Shown here in pieces: positions 55,116 to 63,861 of a DNA stretch of 64,000 nucleotides. The stretch comes from an uncultured Clostridia bacterium. Its GTDB lineage: Bacteria > Bacillota > Clostridia > Christensenellales > Borkfalkiaceae. Below the pieces are notes generated by a model. That model was given only the letters and a program-made list of their open reading frames with translations, made no database searches and was not told the DNA's origin. A program made the position numbers and the translations under genes. Numbering within the stretch: the first letter of the stretch is position 1; each line of letters begins with the position of its first letter. The DNA is taken from contig CANQKF010000001.1 in the NCBI GenBank assembly GCA_947624445.1, positions 1 through 64,000 of the forward strand, read 5' to 3'.

Positions 55116-55898
55116 ATGGCAAGGAAAATCTACATCACCCCAGAGGATGTTGGAGCGCTCATCGGTACCGCGACCGCGGTGGACAACAGAAAAGCGACGC
55201 TACTTCTCTCGGTAGCAGCTTGGGCGAAAATCCAAGCGCTGGTTTCAAAGTACACGACGGAAGTCCAATGGCACGGCACAGTCGAACGTGTGGATGCGAC
55301 GACGTTCCTCGTAAAGGACATCATCCTCTTCCCACACACCGTTACCGGTGCAACCGTAACCTCTGACCAAGACGATTATGAGGAATGGATCAACTTTCTC
55401 CCCGACAACATCTTCAACCAGATGCGGTTTCACGGACATTCTCACGTCAACATGGCGGTATCGCCGTCGGAAGTCGACATGAAGTACAGGCGTGATATAA
55501 TCCGCAATTTTGGGTCCAAACGCAGTAAGAACAGGGATGACTTCTATATCTTCCTCATCATCAACAAGAGCGGGTGCGTGAGCGCTCAAATCTACGACCT
55601 CAAAAACAACTCTTTGTACACAAAGGACGACCTCCACACAGAGATAGTGCTTGACGTTGTATTCGGCGACGGTTCACGCATTTCGGACTTTTTGGAGGAA
55701 GCGGCATCGGTCGTCAAAACGCCAGCACCCATCCCCTCCACCTCCCCCACCGCGGCACCTTTGTCCAAGGGAAAGGGTGGCAGCAAACCGCAGGAGAAGA
55801 AAGACAGACACCCCGTCAACGGGTATGGTATCAAAGACTATGACGGCTATGATTATAGCTACGGTTACAAGCACTACAGCGGGAGATACGAGGAATAA
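55116..55898 (+). CDS. JAB/MPN-type metalloprotease (deubiquitinase-like)
   Basis: MRFHGHSHVNMAVSPSEVDMK (HxH...S...D-like JAMM motif) with upstream Glu residues (TTEVQWHGTVERVDATTFLVKDII). Confidence 0.75.
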   Translation: MARKIYITPEDVGALIGTATAVDNRKATLLLSVAAWAKIQALVSKYTTEVQWHGTVERVDATTFLVKDIILFPHTVTGATVTSDQDDYEEWINFLPDNIFNQMRFHGHSHVNMAVSPSEVDMKYRRDIIRNFGSKRSKNRDDFYIFLIINKSGCVSAQIYDLKNNSLYTKDDLHTEIVLDVVFGDGSRISDFLEEAASVVKTPAPIPSTSPTAAPLSKGKGGSKPQEKKDRHPVNGYGIKDYDGYDYSYGYKHYSGRYEE

Positions 55899-55916
55899 CT
55901 TCCCAAGGAGAAGAAA

Positions 55917-56588
55917 ATGGATCTCACAAAATCGCAGGACTACTTCAATCCCATCGGCGTTGACCGCTGCCACATCATCGGCTGTGGTTCGGTCGGCTCG
56001 ACGGTAGCGGAGCTTCTCATCCGCCTCGGCCTCACAAAGATTTCTTTGTATGACTTTGATACGGTTTCGGCTCACAATCTCGCCAATCAGATGTTCGTGA
56101 ACTCCGACATAGGTCGTCCGAAGGTCGAAGCGGTCAGGAGTTTACTAACTGTAATCAACCCCGAATCGAAAATCGACATCGAGGTTCATCCCGATGGGTG
56201 GACGGAGAAAACGAGGCTGAGCGGATACGTCTTCCTCTGCGTCGACAACATCGAGACAAGGCGTAAAATCGCCGAAAAGAACAAGCAGAATATGTCCATC
56301 AAAGGGATGTTTGATTTCAGAACGACGCTCACTGGTGGACAGCATTATGCAGCCGACTGGAAAGACCCGGACGCGGTAAACAACCTCATCAACAGCATGG
56401 ACTTCACTCATGAGGAAGCGAGGGAATCGACGCCAATGACTGCGTGTAATGTCGAAATGGGCGTTGCCCCTACCGTAAGGGTCATCAGTTCATATGGCGT
56501 CGCCAACTTCATGAACTTCGTGAGAACGAAGAAGCTCAGGAGCATCATTGTCGCGGACGCATTCTCATTTGAGACATACGTCTGCTAA
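55917..56588 (+). CDS. ThiF/E1-like adenylyltransferase
   Basis: HIIGCGSVGSTVAELLIRLGLTKISLYDFDTVSAHNLANQMFVNSDIGRPKVEA: E1 nucleotide-binding motif. Confidence 0.9.
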   Translation: MDLTKSQDYFNPIGVDRCHIIGCGSVGSTVAELLIRLGLTKISLYDFDTVSAHNLANQMFVNSDIGRPKVEAVRSLLTVINPESKIDIEVHPDGWTEKTRLSGYVFLCVDNIETRRKIAEKNKQNMSIKGMFDFRTTLTGGQHYAADWKDPDAVNNLINSMDFTHEEARESTPMTACNVEMGVAPTVRVISSYGVANFMNFVRTKKLRSIIVADAFSFETYVC

Positions 56589-56646
56589 ATACACAACACT
56601 AATAAAGCAATTCTCATTTCGCATGAGGCTATGGATCAAATTCATA

Positions 56647-56690
56647 GTACCAAAATGATAGGAAGAAAAGGGAGGAAGACCGCACGCCGC
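56647..56690 (+). repeat. AGTAYCAAAATG element, copy B
   Basis: AGTACCAAAATG-ATAGGAAGAAAAG after stem CTATG...CATAG. Confidence 0.5.
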
Positions 56691-56928
56691 CCACAGTGCG
56701 AAGAGAAGAGAGGCTCTTGGCAACCGCGGACGACCTGTAAAGCCCCAAGTAAGAGTCGCAAGAAGCCAATTCCAACAAGAAAATCAGCAAATGGGACTCC
56801 GAAAGTGAGAAAAATCGATTGCGATCAAACCTTAAATGGACGCACCGCGAACCACAGAACCCGTGTGGAGGTAACGATGCGCATTCTCAGATGATTCCTA
56901 TGCAACACATAGTTTATTAGGAGAAATT

Positions 56929-58080
56929 ATGCCTTACATTACAATCCCAGTAAAGCAAGCGGGATATCAATTATCCATCGATGACATCATCTACGGCATC
57001 GATGAGGCGACCTTTCAGGCACAGCTGAACAAAAAAGATATGAATGACACGAGAACGGCATACCGTAGGTCGACGCCCGGTCGTCTGCTTGAGCAGATCC
57101 ACTTTGACGAAATGGTTGACGCTCTCAAGGCTTTCAATCAGAAGTACGAAACTCTTATCGCGATGGAGGACAAGACGCCCCTTTACAGAAGTTTCAAAAT
57201 TCCTAAGAGGAGCGGCGGCCTGCGCCCCATTGATGCGCCAAAGGATGAGTTAAGCATCGCGCTGTATGAGCTTAAGTCCATCCTCGAACACAAAATGTTT
57301 GCAAGCCACCATACGTGTGCGTTTGCTTATGTGTCGAGGAGATGCGCCATTGACGCGGTAAAGCGCCATCAGGCGAACAGATCGCGGTGGTTTCTGAAAC
57401 TCGACTTCCACAACTTCTTCGGTAGCACTACCTTGGAGTTCGTGGAGTCTCAGCTCAAGATGATTTTCCCGTTCAACGAACTGTATCTCCGCGCCGATGG
57501 AGCAGAGGAACTTCATAAGGCATTGTCTTTGTGCTTCCTCCGCGGCGGGCTTCCGCAGGGAACCCCCATCAGCCCCATGCTCACAAATCTTTTCATGATT
57601 CCCATCGATCACGCAATCGCAAAAATTGCTCGCGGCAATACGCCCTACCTCGTATATACGAGGTATGCAGATGACATTCTCATATCGAGCGACATCTCTT
57701 TCAAGTGGCGCGAAGTGCAGGATACGATTTTGGGCATCATCGATGCGTTCAAGGCTCCCTTTACGCTCAACACAGCGAAGACGCGCTACGGCAGCTCCGC
57801 GGGGCGCAACTGGAACTTGGGGGTTATGCTCAACAAAGACAACAAGATCACAATCGGCCACGCAAAGAAGAAGCTCTTCAAGGTAAAGGTATACTCCTTC
57901 ATGAGAGATTTTGCGGAGAATAACCCGTGGAGTATCGGCGACACACAATCGCTCAGCGGCGAAATCGCTTATTACCGCATGGTAGAAAAGGATGAGGTTG
58001 ATAAAATCATCAAGTTCTACAGCGAGAAGTTCAACCGCGACGTCATGGCTACCATCAAGAGCATCCTCACGGCGGCTTAA
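56929..58080 (+). CDS. Second reverse transcriptase (non-DGR, retron/group-II-intron-like core)
   Basis: 383 aa; YTRYADDILIS, GLPQGTPISPMLTN, FLKLDFHNFFGST, IPKRSGGLRPIDAP. Confidence 0.9.
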   Translation: MPYITIPVKQAGYQLSIDDIIYGIDEATFQAQLNKKDMNDTRTAYRRSTPGRLLEQIHFDEMVDALKAFNQKYETLIAMEDKTPLYRSFKIPKRSGGLRPIDAPKDELSIALYELKSILEHKMFASHHTCAFAYVSRRCAIDAVKRHQANRSRWFLKLDFHNFFGSTTLEFVESQLKMIFPFNELYLRADGAEELHKALSLCFLRGGLPQGTPISPMLTNLFMIPIDHAIAKIARGNTPYLVYTRYADDILISSDISFKWREVQDTILGIIDAFKAPFTLNTAKTRYGSSAGRNWNLGVMLNKDNKITIGHAKKKLFKVKVYSFMRDFAENNPWSIGDTQSLSGEIAYYRMVEKDEVDKIIKFYSEKFNRDVMATIKSILTAA

Positions 58081-58161
58081 TACAAGCTCAAATAGCTATT
58101 CCATCGCTTACATAATCCATTGGCGCTTGGGCACCAGACAAAGTCGGGTGTGACGCGAAAG

Positions 58162-58311
58162 TCGTCAGTTTTCAACTCAAGCTGACGAACGGATCTCATC
58201 CTAAAGGACGAGATCCCATTGGGTATTTGGGCTTGGACAAACAAAAAATAGGTGGTTTACAATCGTCATTTCTATTGCCCTACACAATAGAGCTTTTGGC
58301 GACGCCAAAAG
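58162..58311 (+). ncRNA. Hairpin-rich non-coding segment downstream of RT2
   Basis: TCGTCAG-13-CTGACGA (58162-58188), GGATCTC...GAGATCC (58191-58216), CTTTTGGC-GAC-GCCAAAAG (58293-58311). Confidence 0.4.
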
Positions 58312-58615
58312 TACCAAAATGCTGGGGAAGAAAGAACGAATCCAGAAGGCAGCGCCTGCTGGTCATCCAAGAAATAAGGGTGGATGTAGCAGGAGCGCAC
58401 CGTCCGAAGACGAGACAATCCCCACGAAGTTAAACCGATGCGAGCAATTCGAGCATCAGATACAGTTAAGCCTTGAAGCATTGGCGGATAAGAGGCGACT
58501 TGATACGACGGAACTCGTTCAAGAACATAAACCTTAGCGCGCATGTCTCGACCTCCAGTACATCATTCATACCATTCGAAAGGATTGCAAACCAAACCAT
58601 CCACAAGGAGAACCA

Positions 58616-59104
58616 ATGTCTACCAGAAGCTATATCTGCAGAGAAAACGAAGACCATACATACACGGGAATATACTGTCATTGGGACGGATACCCGTTGC
58701 ATCATGGACCAATTCTTACAAAGAATTATGATACACGGCAGAAAGTCAATGAACTTCTGATTCTCGGCGAACTTTCATCGCTCGATGAGACGCCTGAGAA
58801 ATGCTGCGCATACCACAGGGATAGAGGAGAGCCATATGAGCCGCCCTACCCCATCACCGTCAAGGGCTTCATGGAGAGCTTTGCCGAATATATGTATGTA
58901 TTTTGCTTGGACTCCAAGTGGAGATATTTCGATAAGAAAACCTGCGACGAATACTCATCACCGCTTTCTATCGAAAAGAACTTAGTGCCACACAATTACT
59001 ATTATTACCCCGTTTGGGAATCGCCTGAAAAATATCAGGTTCTGAGGAACGGCGATGAAGTCTATATAAACGTTCCAAGGCGGAGAAGAAAGGAGGAAAA
59101 ATGA
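58616..59104 (+). CDS. Hypothetical phage protein (162 aa)
   Basis: AAGGAG RBS; MSTRSYICRENEDHTYTGIYCHWDGYPLHHGPIL... Confidence 0.75.
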   Translation: MSTRSYICRENEDHTYTGIYCHWDGYPLHHGPILTKNYDTRQKVNELLILGELSSLDETPEKCCAYHRDRGEPYEPPYPITVKGFMESFAEYMYVFCLDSKWRYFDKKTCDEYSSPLSIEKNLVPHNYYYYPVWESPEKYQVLRNGDEVYINVPRRRRKEEK

Positions 59105-59502
59105 ACACCCCCAAAGAAACAATAAGCCTCAAGTATGAAATTGCCGTAACCAACGAGGACATCGACGACATCATGTGTATCGCTCTCGAGGGCGGCATCA
59201 CTCCCATGTGGTGTACCGCCGTCAAGCCTGTTGGCGGGTATCTCGGACAATTCGCGAGCGAACAAATCTCCCGCGGAGGAAAACTCGAGTTCATTGAAAA
59301 CGACGGGTCGTCCTCGTTCCTCACGAAGAGCAGCTTACTGAATGCCATCGGGAAATATCTGCACGCCTATCCCGAGGTTTTCAAACGGGCTGTGCATCGC
59401 GATAAGAATGGCGTATACTGCCTCGATTGTGCGAATATCGACGCAGCGGACGCCGATGCAATCGTGCAATGGGGGCTGTTCGGGGAGGTAGTATACGGAT
59501 AA
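59101..59502 (+). CDS. Hypothetical protein (133 aa), related to 51010-51420
   Basis: AVTNEDIDDIMCIALEGGITPMWC...EQISRGGKLEFIE. Confidence 0.7.
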   Translation: MNTPKETISLKYEIAVTNEDIDDIMCIALEGGITPMWCTAVKPVGGYLGQFASEQISRGGKLEFIENDGSSSFLTKSSLLNAIGKYLHAYPEVFKRAVHRDKNGVYCLDCANIDAADADAIVQWGLFGEVVYG

Positions 59503-60419
59503 TGAAATTTCTCATGCTCATCGGACTTCCCGGTTCGGGGAAGTCTGCATATGCTACGCGGCGCGCGAGAGATGATTTTCGCCTTAACAAGAACGTAAAA
59601 TACATATCTTCCGATGCTATTAGGGGTGAGCTTTACGGAAACGAGGCCGACCAATCCAATCCCGCTAAGGTGTTCGACACCATGTACAAGAGAACGGTAG
59701 CCGCACTTAAAGATGGCTGCGATGTAATTTACGACGCAACCAATATTTCGCGGAAACGCCGTCGCGATCTCCTCTCTCGCCTCCCCTCTTCAACGGAGAA
59801 GTTTGCCTGCGTCATCTGGGCGAGATACGAAACCTGCATCGAAAGGGATTCGCATCGCGAAAGAACCGTCGGACAAGCCGTCATCAAGCGTATGCTTCTT
59901 GCCTTTCAGCCACCCTACTACGACGAGGGATGGAAGCGTATTGAGTTCAAGATGAACGATAAGCCCTATACCATGTCTGAGCTTGAGGGCTGGTTGTCTG
60001 TTCGGAACGATAATCCTCACCACAGCGGGACGGTTGGAGATCATACGAGGCGCGTTGTGCGTGAAGTCACAAAACGAACGTCTGGCCGTGAGTTCGACTT
60101 CAACGTGTGCAGTTCCCCCACTATGGCTATAGCGGCGTATCTGCACGACATTGGCAAAGGATTCGTCAAAAGCTTCGCGGATTGCCGCGGCAACGAAACG
60201 GAGATTGCTCATTTCTACGGACATCATAACGTTGGGAGTTATTTCTCCATTGGTTGTGAGGAATGTTGCGGAATGGCAACGAAGGCACGGGCAACGGTCG
60301 CATGGCTCGTAAACGTCCACATGGATCCGTTCTTCGACTCGCGCTACTACAGAAATCTCTCCGATGATCTTCGGGGCGTCGTCGATTTCTTGCATCAGTG
60401 CGACCTTGCAGGGGCATAG
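59502..60419 (+). CDS. P-loop kinase (polynucleotide kinase-like) fused to HD-domain phosphohydrolase
   Basis: GLPGSGKSAYA Walker A; VIYDATNISRKRR; C-terminal HSGTVGDHTRRVV...AAYLHDIGKGF HD motif. Confidence 0.8.
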   Translation: MKFLMLIGLPGSGKSAYATRRARDDFRLNKNVKYISSDAIRGELYGNEADQSNPAKVFDTMYKRTVAALKDGCDVIYDATNISRKRRRDLLSRLPSSTEKFACVIWARYETCIERDSHRERTVGQAVIKRMLLAFQPPYYDEGWKRIEFKMNDKPYTMSELEGWLSVRNDNPHHSGTVGDHTRRVVREVTKRTSGREFDFNVCSSPTMAIAAYLHDIGKGFVKSFADCRGNETEIAHFYGHHNVGSYFSIGCEECCGMATKARATVAWLVNVHMDPFFDSRYYRNLSDDLRGVVDFLHQCDLAGA

Positions 60420-60426
60420 AGTGCAT

Positions 60427-60514
60427 GGAAGGTTGGCAGAGCGGTCGAATGCGGCGGTCTTGAAAACCGTTGAAGCGCAAGCTTCCGGGGGTTCGAATCC
60501 CTCACCTTCCGCCA
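60427..60514 (+). tRNA. tRNA-Ser (anticodon UGA)
   Basis: Acceptor GGAAGGT/ACCTTCC-G-CCA; anticodon loop CTTGAAA; long variable arm; T-arm GGGGG-TTCGAAT-CCCTC. Confidence 0.93.
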
Positions 60515-60546
60515 AACAATAAACGAAAAAATATACAGGAGGAAAC

Positions 60547-61449
60547 ATGTCACACTTTTCCGTTGCGGTAATTACAAGCGGGAAACCGACGAGGGCTACG
60601 CTTGAGGAAATTCTCGCTCCCTACGATGAACAGCTGGAGTGCAGGAATGTCATTACGAGGGAGCAACTCATCGCTTCACGAAAAGAAACGATTGCGAAAC
60701 TCGCCAAAGACTACGAAGAGTACAAAAAAGACGAGGAAGCTTTCTTCGCGAAGAATCCCTTCTCGGATAGGAGCAGTCTTGAGAAAGTCCCTCAGATGCT
60801 CAAATGGACGGATGAGCAATGCTACCAGGCGGAGCTGTCTTGTTATGACGATGAAGAGTACTACGAGAGAACTCCCGATGGCGGCGTCATCGACCCCTAC
60901 AATCCAAACTCAAAGTGGGATTGGTGGGAAATCGGAGGCCGCTGGGCAGGATACCTGTATGTAAAGTCCGGCGCCTTGCGTGGGAGGCAGGTGACTATCG
61001 GAAAGAAGAGCTGGGTTCACGGTGAAAGCGACCCATACGTCTCTCAGTATGTGGACTGCATGAGAGTCGACGGGGCGAAGATCAAAGACCTCGTGTTCCC
61101 CACGTGCGAAAGAGACAGGAAGCGAGCCGAACGCTTCTGGGAGCTTTACATCGATGGGCAAGAGCCACAGAACGACGAAGAACGCGCAATGCTCAAAGAT
61201 GTCTTTTACCGAAAAGAATACTTCATCGACAACTACAAGACGAAGGAAAACTATGCAAAAGCCGTTTCCATGTTCACAACCTACGCCATTATTACCAAGG
61301 ACGGCAAGTGGCACCAGCAAGGTCAAATGGGCTGGTGGGGTATGTCAACGGACGAGGATATTCTCGGGTGGGTTGACGGATATGATGACCTCGTATTCAA
61401 AAATGCAGACGAGGACGACTACATGACGATCATCGACTGCCACATCTAA
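60547..61449 (+). CDS. Conserved phage protein of unknown function (300 aa)
   Basis: MSHFSVAVITSG...SKWDWWEIGGRWAGYL. Confidence 0.75.
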   Translation: MSHFSVAVITSGKPTRATLEEILAPYDEQLECRNVITREQLIASRKETIAKLAKDYEEYKKDEEAFFAKNPFSDRSSLEKVPQMLKWTDEQCYQAELSCYDDEEYYERTPDGGVIDPYNPNSKWDWWEIGGRWAGYLYVKSGALRGRQVTIGKKSWVHGESDPYVSQYVDCMRVDGAKIKDLVFPTCERDRKRAERFWELYIDGQEPQNDEERAMLKDVFYRKEYFIDNYKTKENYAKAVSMFTTYAIITKDGKWHQQGQMGWWGMSTDEDILGWVDGYDDLVFKNADEDDYMTIIDCHI

Positions 61450-61674
61450 AAAACCGATTTGCTTCTGCCGCAAATAGCGGATTCTGACATACATAACCTT
61501 GTTGTTGGGCGTCCGGTCATACCGAACGTATTGCGATGAGAGAGCTTCTCTCCATCTTCTTGTTTTTCCATAGTGTTTGCTACCGCAAAGCATATTGAAA
61601 AACAACTTCATGGAGAGGAACGCCGAACATGCCTTAAGTATTTGCGGGGAAGCGGAATAGGAGAAAGAAACGAT

Positions 61675-61986
61675 ATGACAACCATCGAAGAATACAAGGC
61701 GGCAATTAAGGCCGCAACCACCAAAGAAGAGCTTGACAAAATCAGCTATACCGCGTTCATACAGGATAACAAGCCCATAGTCCTCCCTCCCGACAACCTC
61801 ACGCCGCGGCCGAAAACATTCGCGGAGCGAGTAGACCGCCTCATCTACAAGCGGGAACATGAACTCGGGCTGCTCGAAGACGATGCGTATATCCCCACCG
61901 ATGACAACGGCAACTATATGGACAGGGCGCTGCTCGCGAAGATGAAGAATGACTTCTGGGCGCAGATGAAAGACATCTTTGCCTAA
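61675..61986 (+). CDS. Hypothetical protein (103 aa)
   Basis: AGGAGAAAG RBS, ATG 61675; MTTIEEYKAAIKAATTKEELDK... Confidence 0.65.
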   Translation: MTTIEEYKAAIKAATTKEELDKISYTAFIQDNKPIVLPPDNLTPRPKTFAERVDRLIYKREHELGLLEDDAYIPTDDNGNYMDRALLAKMKNDFWAQMKDIFA

Positions 61987-61998
61987 GACGGAGGGATT

Positions 61999-62265
61999 AT
62001 GCTAAAAAAGGAACAGTACGAACTGATTGACAAAATCATTGGTCGGGCGACTGAACTCAATATCCTTTGCAGCTCCCGCGTTACAGCGCTCATCGACATC
62101 GAGAAGGCCACAGAGCATTTCAATCTCCGCCTCGAGGATTTTCTCGCGGCGGATGTCGCCAATTTTGCCCATGATTTCATCGGCATACAGGCAAATATCG
62201 ACAGGCAGAGCGACGGGAAGAACTTCAATTTGTTCGTTCCGCGGTTTTCTGGGGAGGAAAGATGA
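61999..62265 (+). CDS. Hypothetical protein (88 aa)
   Basis: GGAGG RBS; overlaps the next start by 4 nt. Confidence 0.6.
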   Translation: MLKKEQYELIDKIIGRATELNILCSSRVTALIDIEKATEHFNLRLEDFLAADVANFAHDFIGIQANIDRQSDGKNFNLFVPRFSGEER

Positions 62266-62561
62266 CAGACCTCGTTTCAAAATACTTGAAACTGCAAGAG
62301 CAGTATCCAGACGCAATCGTAATCGTTCGCCTCGGTGACTCCTATGAAGCCCTCGGGGAGAGTGCAAAGCGATTGGTCGAGCAATTCGATCTCACGCTCA
62401 CAAGCCGCTCTATCGGGCTTCAGGAAAGAACTCCGATGTGCGGATTCCCATATCACCTTTTCGATTCGTATGTCTCGAAGCTGGTGAACAATGGGAAAAG
62501 AGTTGTCATTGTCGAGAATATCGATGACATACGCATTCAGACAATGGAGGAGGACAGCTGA
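62262..62561 (+). CDS. Stand-alone MutS N-terminal (domain I)-like protein
   Basis: 99 aa; YLKLQEQYPDAIVIVRLGDSYEALGESAKRLVEQFDLTLTSR...PMCGFPYHLFDSYVSKLVNNGKRVVIVE. Confidence 0.8.
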   Translation: MTDLVSKYLKLQEQYPDAIVIVRLGDSYEALGESAKRLVEQFDLTLTSRSIGLQERTPMCGFPYHLFDSYVSKLVNNGKRVVIVENIDDIRIQTMEEDS

Positions 62562-62806
62562 TGGAGCATGAAAGATACATAATTCAACTGAATATCAAGA
62601 GCAAAGTTTCTAAGCGCCCCGGCAACAAGCCGTGGAGGTGCAGGGCTTGGTGCGCCGAATGCGGAGACGAGATTACGGACCTTGAAACCTTCAACTACTA
62701 CGAGGGCTGGGCAAAAATCCAAGCCCGTTGCAAAGCACTCAAAGTGTGTCATAAATGTGGAGCGCCACTTGTTCTCGAGGAGAAGCGCGAAGTCTTATCA
62801 GAATGA
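62561..62806 (+). CDS. Small zinc-finger protein (81 aa)
   Basis: WCAECGDEITDLETF...VCHKCGAPL. Confidence 0.65.
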   Translation: MEHERYIIQLNIKSKVSKRPGNKPWRCRAWCAECGDEITDLETFNYYEGWAKIQARCKALKVCHKCGAPLVLEEKREVLSE

Positions 62807-62829
62807 TAGCGGGGAAACCCCTATCACAT

Positions 62830-62904
62830 GCTGGCGTAGCTCAATGGTAGAGCAGCTGATTTGTAATCAGCAGGTTGTGGGTCCAACCCCCACCGTCAGC
62901 TCCA
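62830..62904 (+). tRNA. tRNA-Thr (anticodon UGU)
   Basis: Acceptor GCTGGCG/CGTCAGC; anticodon loop TTTGTAA; T-stem GTGGG/CCCAC with atypical TCCAACC loop; CCA encoded. Confidence 0.85.
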
Positions 62905-63151
62905 GCCGTGCAGATAGGCGCACGTAAAACCCAGTCTATCGGTGGACGCACCACCGCCATTTTGGTGCGCGGGTTGCCTTTTCCCTTGTGAAGCAAGAGG
63001 CGCGCGTTGTGATGTTCCTGCGAAATGGGAAGTCTCCGTTGCTCGTGCACGGCTCATACAGGGTACGTTAAGCCCTTCCATGGTTCATTATAGAAAACGG
63101 GGGCCATCCCCTCGGTGAGCCTCCAACATTAAAAACAGAGAGGAAAGTATT

Positions 63152-63841
63152 ATGCCTAATTGGTGCTTCACAGGTATCACTTTTTATTCCGAGTATGAGG
63201 AGCAGCTTCGCGCTATGCACGACCGCTTCGAGGAAATCCGCAATGGAAAATCTACCGTAGAGAACGACTTTGGCCATGGGTGGATGGGTGACTACGCCAA
63301 TGTGTTTCTCCCCGAATATGGCCACGAAAAAGTAGACTGCCGCGGTTCTGTTACATATATCGGCGATGTCGAAATAACTTTCGGAAACGACTTGGTCTTC
63401 TTTAAGATTGAAACAGAAACCGCATGGGATGCAAAAGTCGGAATGTGGCAGAAAATCGTCGAAAAATATTATCCCGACGTTAAAATCGCATACGTTGGCG
63501 AAGAATGCGGATGCGGATATTTCGTCAAGTATGATGAAACGGGTCAATTCTACGGGGAAGAGTACTATCTCGATGGATGTCTCCCTGCCAAAGATAAGGC
63601 GGACGGAGATTATGTCTATCTCTCCGATGAGTTCGACGGCTGTGGGACGAGGCTTGACCTTGAAGAAATCCAAGAGCATCTCGACCTCGTAACAGACCTC
63701 GAATACAAACACGCCAATACTTATCAAGAGCTTTCAAAAAATATCGACGACGCCCTCTCCGTCATTGACGATGAGGAGTTGTACTTCAGCGTGGACGAAT
63801 ACGCCATCGTCCCCCCTGCCGATTTTGACTTTCTCATATAA
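63152..63841 (+). CDS. Api92-like ferredoxin-fold phage protein
   Basis: 229 aa; MPNWCFTGITFYSEYEEQLRAMHDRFEEI. Confidence 0.7.
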   Translation: MPNWCFTGITFYSEYEEQLRAMHDRFEEIRNGKSTVENDFGHGWMGDYANVFLPEYGHEKVDCRGSVTYIGDVEITFGNDLVFFKIETETAWDAKVGMWQKIVEKYYPDVKIAYVGEECGCGYFVKYDETGQFYGEEYYLDGCLPAKDKADGDYVYLSDEFDGCGTRLDLEEIQEHLDLVTDLEYKHANTYQELSKNIDDALSVIDDEELYFSVDEYAIVPPADFDFLI

Positions 63842-63861
63842 ACAAAAAAGGAGCAAGAAAT

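Noticed and set aside
53435-56588. Calling the cassette a canonical Bil or full PRTRC system
   Set aside because: Component resemblance only; gene set and order do not clearly match either, and homology could not be computed here.
56929-58080. RT2 as a second DGR reverse transcriptase
   Set aside because: Has QGTPISP rather than the DGR-type LGxxxSQ motif, and I found no adenine-specific TR/VR pair beside it.
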